In this document: in pieces, positions 62,097-64,000 of the stretch
How the letters are laid out: each line of letters begins with the position of its first letter
Numbering within the stretch: position 1 is the stretch's first letter
NCBI RefSeq assembly: GCF_014502795.1
Contig: NZ_JACVHF010000003.1
Location: forward strand, 124,001 to 188,000
Length of the DNA stretch: 64,000 nt
Direction of reading: 5' to 3'
DNA from: Heliobacterium chlorum
Lineage (GTDB): Bacteria; Bacillota; Desulfitobacteriia; Heliobacteriales; Heliobacteriaceae
Translations under genes and position numbers: made by a program
Notes under the pieces: generated by a model
What the model was told of the DNA's origin: nothing
The model's database searches: none
What the model saw: the letters and a program-made list of their open reading frames with translations, nothing else

Positions 62097-62828
62097 TTGG
62101 ATTTTTTGTATGAATTTAGCGGCATTCAGACGTCGGACCTGCTGACTCCTTCTTTTTGGTTAGCTGTGGCGACGATCATTTTTATCGATCTAATTTTGAG
62201 CGGAGACAACGCTATTCTCATTGCCCTTGCCTGCCGGAACCTTCCGGTAAACCAGCAGCGTAAAGGGATCATCTGGGGAACGGCCGGGGCTGTCTCCTTA
62301 CGACTCATCTTGGGCAGTATGACGATTTACCTATTAAAAGTACCGCTCTTACAAGCCCTCGGTGCACTTTTTCTCGGCTGGATAGCTGTCAAGCTGATCA
62401 TCCCGGGGGACCATCAGGAAAAAGTGGAAGCACCAAACCGTCTCTGGCATGCTGTTCGTACCATTATCGTCGCGGACGCCGTCATGTCTCTGGATAACGT
62501 CATCGCGTTAGCCGGTACAGCTCATGGAAGACCGGGCTTGCTCTGGTTCGGTTTGGTCGTCAGCATTCCTCTCGTCGTCTATGGCAGTCGACTGCTCTTA
62601 TCGCTCATGCCCCTTTGGCCATGGCTTCCCTACGCTGGCTCGACCATCCTCGGGTGGACAGCTGGCGAGATGTTATGCAAAGACCCCCTGCTGAATGAAC
62701 TGAGCGGCAATTTACTCGTCTCCCCGTTCCTGCTCGGCGGTAAAGTGGTCGGAATACTCTTCGCGGGTACCGTCCTGGCTATCGGATGGTTCATTCAACG
62801 TAAAAAAACAAGCTATTTTTACTTTTAA
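62097..62828 (+). CDS. Second TerC-family membrane protein
   Basis: A 243-aa protein with about seven helices, carrying IFIDLILSGDNAILIALAC and DAVMSLDNVIALAG, the two acidic TerC motifs. It is a paralogue of the protein at 8619-9287, longer at the N terminus. TTG start with AAGGAGG 9 bases upstream. Probably exports a divalent metal such as manganese. No yybP-ykoY riboswitch was seen upstream. Confidence 0.88.
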   Translation: MDFLYEFSGIQTSDLLTPSFWLAVATIIFIDLILSGDNAILIALACRNLPVNQQRKGIIWGTAGAVSLRLILGSMTIYLLKVPLLQALGALFLGWIAVKLIIPGDHQEKVEAPNRLWHAVRTIIVADAVMSLDNVIALAGTAHGRPGLLWFGLVVSIPLVVYGSRLLLSLMPLWPWLPYAGSTILGWTAGEMLCKDPLLNELSGNLLVSPFLLGGKVVGILFAGTVLAIGWFIQRKKTSYFYF

Positions 62829-62940
62829 CGATCAGCCTATGTCGGGAGGTTTACTCAAGCCATTTGCGGTCTTTCGCGTAAGGATATTTGGCAGGCATTT
62901 GTTGCATACTTATACCAAAAACAAGACGGAGGAAAATTGC

Positions 62941-63225
62941 ATGCCTGTCAGCCGACGCAACTTGTACCGCGCTGTAGGGTTTCTCTGCCTCTTTCTGGCC
63001 CTTTTGGCGTCCTTCAGCATACTGCAGCCATTGATGACACCTGAGCATATGGCACAATCGGCTATATCTCCTGTGGATGGCCCTTCCTGGTACGACGGGT
63101 GGAGTGATATGGTCTCTGTCTTCTCTGAACAAGCTCTCTTTTTAATCGCCGTTATCGTCTTCAGTGTTGCGGCCCGATTCTGCTTTCACCAAAGCCACCT
63201 CGAAAGTTTTGAAGATCAAAAATAA
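62941..63225 (+). CDS. Small membrane protein (94 aa)
   Basis: A 94-aa protein with two hydrophobic helices (GFLCLFLALLASFSIL and ALFLIAVIVFSVAARF) around a ~35-residue loop. GGAGG lies 8 bases before ATG 62941. No family recognised. It is 112 bases downstream of terC and may be co-transcribed. Confidence 0.6.
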   Translation: MPVSRRNLYRAVGFLCLFLALLASFSILQPLMTPEHMAQSAISPVDGPSWYDGWSDMVSVFSEQALFLIAVIVFSVAARFCFHQSHLESFEDQK

Positions 63226-63253
63226 CGAGATCTTTATCCAACCGCTGCAGGAT

Positions 63254-64000
63254 TTAGAACAATTCCAAATCAGTGAGCAAATGCCTGACGGCAGCGTAAC
63301 GCCGATTGGGATCTTTTTCGAGGCACCGTAATATGGCTGCCTCCATTTTTTCGGAGATGTCCCGGTTGAGCGCTCTCGGTGGAAGAGCCACCCGTCCAGA
63401 TGCGTGAAGATCGCGAAGACGGGAAAGATCTCCAGGACGGTCCGGATCGAGTTCTAACTCGGCAGGGTCGATAAAAGTAGCTTCCATGACTCGATCCATG
63501 AGCGCTTGAATGTTCTCTTCGCTGTCATGACCGGTCGTAAAGGGTAGATACCCGGTGGCGATTTCAAAAAGGGTGACGCCGAGGGAAAAAACATCGGCCC
63601 GTTGATCGAGCCTACTGTTGGCCCAGCCTTTTGGGCTCTTAAGCACCTCAGGCGCCGTATAGGTCGGCGTTCCTAGATTACCGAAGGTCTCAATCAAAGT
63701 GTAATCAGTGGCCCATCTAGCCTCTTTGGGGCTCGTCTCCCCGCGTTCAAAGGTGGCCTTATTGTGTAGCAGCTGTTTCGGCACACGCAACGTACCTAGA
63801 TCAGCGAGGCGTATCCGTTCCAAATCCCGATCGACCAGGATATTATCGGGTTTGATGTCGCGATGGATAAATTCACGGCCAAATCCGTGCAAGTAAACTA
63901 GCGCCTCACCGACGGCGCTCAAAACCCGGCGGACTTCTGCTTCAGGCAGAGGAGAGCGCCGAACGATATTTCCTTGATGATCATATTGATAGATGCGGTC
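63254..64000 (-). CDS. Serine/threonine protein kinase, C-terminal part (runs off window)
   Basis: The frame is open to the window edge. It contains HRDIKPDNILVD (catalytic loop), ADLGT (DFG is DLG here), GTPTYTAPEVL (P+1 loop) and DVFSLGVTLFEIATG. This is a Hanks-type kinase. No C-terminal transmembrane or PASTA segment is present in this part, so it may be soluble. The kinase N-lobe lies outside the window. Its substrate is unknown. Confidence 0.85.
   Translation of the reverse strand, partial: DRIYQYDHQGNIVRRSPLPEAEVRRVLSAVGEALVYLHGFGREFIHRDIKPDNILVDRDLERIRLADLGTLRVPKQLLHNKATFERGETSPKEARWATDYTLIETFGNLGTPTYTAPEVLKSPKGWANSRLDQRADVFSLGVTLFEIATGYLPFTTGHDSEENIQALMDRVMEATFIDPAELELDPDRPGDLSRLRDLHASGRVALPPRALNRDISEKMEAAILRCLEKDPNRRYAAVRHLLTDLELF

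Noticed and set aside
1-64000. CRISPR array, insertion sequence, prophage, tRNA or rRNA
   Set aside because: I saw no regularly spaced repeats, transposase or integrase genes, phage structural genes, or tRNA/rRNA-like sequence.

Overview
The window looks like a chromosomal segment of an anaerobic, endospore-forming low-to-mid-GC Firmicute (Clostridia). A Peptococcales or heliobacteria-like lineage is plausible but not proven. The evidence is an intact pro-sigma-K gene, a SleB-type cortex hydrolase behind a sigma-G-like promoter, a Spo0M homologue, AbrB, an alpha/beta-SASP-like protein, a T-box leader on valS, strong AGGAGG ribosome-binding sites, frequent TTG/GTG starts, and ferredoxin-linked metabolism (2-oxoacid:ferredoxin oxidoreductase, ferredoxin-type glutamate synthase, rubredoxin-like and Fe-S proteins). 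I saw no tRNA or rRNA genes, CRISPR array, insertion sequence or prophage. Most of the window is ordinary core and accessory chromosome.

Layout. 1-9.8 kb: end of folC, then valS with a valine T-box, a MeaB-type GTPase, a tail-anchored JAMM protease divergent from a membrane rhodanese, panB-panE, ldh, and a TerC membrane protein. 9.8-19.7 kb: a GH8-like protein and a secreted beta-propeller. A split (three-gene) ferredoxin-type glutamate synthase follows, preceded by a long structured leader, and then a four-gene 2-oxoacid:ferredoxin oxidoreductase operon (korDABC). The last two blocks meet at 2-oxoglutarate. 19.7-31.6 kb: an HD-GYP c-di-GMP phosphodiesterase tail to tail with a large hybrid kinase, a DUF2334 deacetylase-like protein, sleB-like, sigK, pckA, psd and a LysM/peptidoglycan-binding/BsuPI protein. 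31.6-37.3 kb: a GMC dehydrogenase cassette with a gluconate-dehydrogenase-subunit-3-like partner and a four-helix membrane protein, then Spo0M and a DUF815 ATPase. 37.3-47 kb: a LysE-like protein, aas-lplT (lysophospholipid recycling, fitting with psd), a small ferredoxin with possible operator sites, a metallo-beta-lactamase-fold hydrolase, DUF523, CorA, gluQ, a 2-hydroxyacid dehydrogenase and nth. 47-57 kb: many small proteins (CBM25-like, AbrB, DUF896, DUF3243, SASP-like, rubredoxin-like), an Fe-S aldo/keto reductase, nadE, a VTT-domain protein, a GH113-like protein, rnhA and PPK2. 57-64 kb: a lipoprotein, an HtrA protease divergent from a two-component system, a second TerC, a small membrane protein and the C-terminal part of a serine/threonine kinase.

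The most interesting non-coding signals are: three 11-bp-phased CTGTCAC-type repeats (a Pho-box-like array) in front of a -10 box that would drive only a transcript of about 85 nt; an 84-nt hairpin leader before glutamate synthase; a perfect 24-bp palindrome over the spo0M promoter; an inverted repeat downstream of the kor promoter; paired ATACCC-type repeats around a ferredoxin promoter; and a hairpin that can both terminate transcription and hide a ribosome-binding site. No single locus is a clear, complete undescribed system. The best protein-level candidates are the tail-anchored JAMM/rhodanese pair and the GMC/subunit-3/membrane-protein cassette. Functions are assigned from recognised motifs and remembered family features, without database searches.
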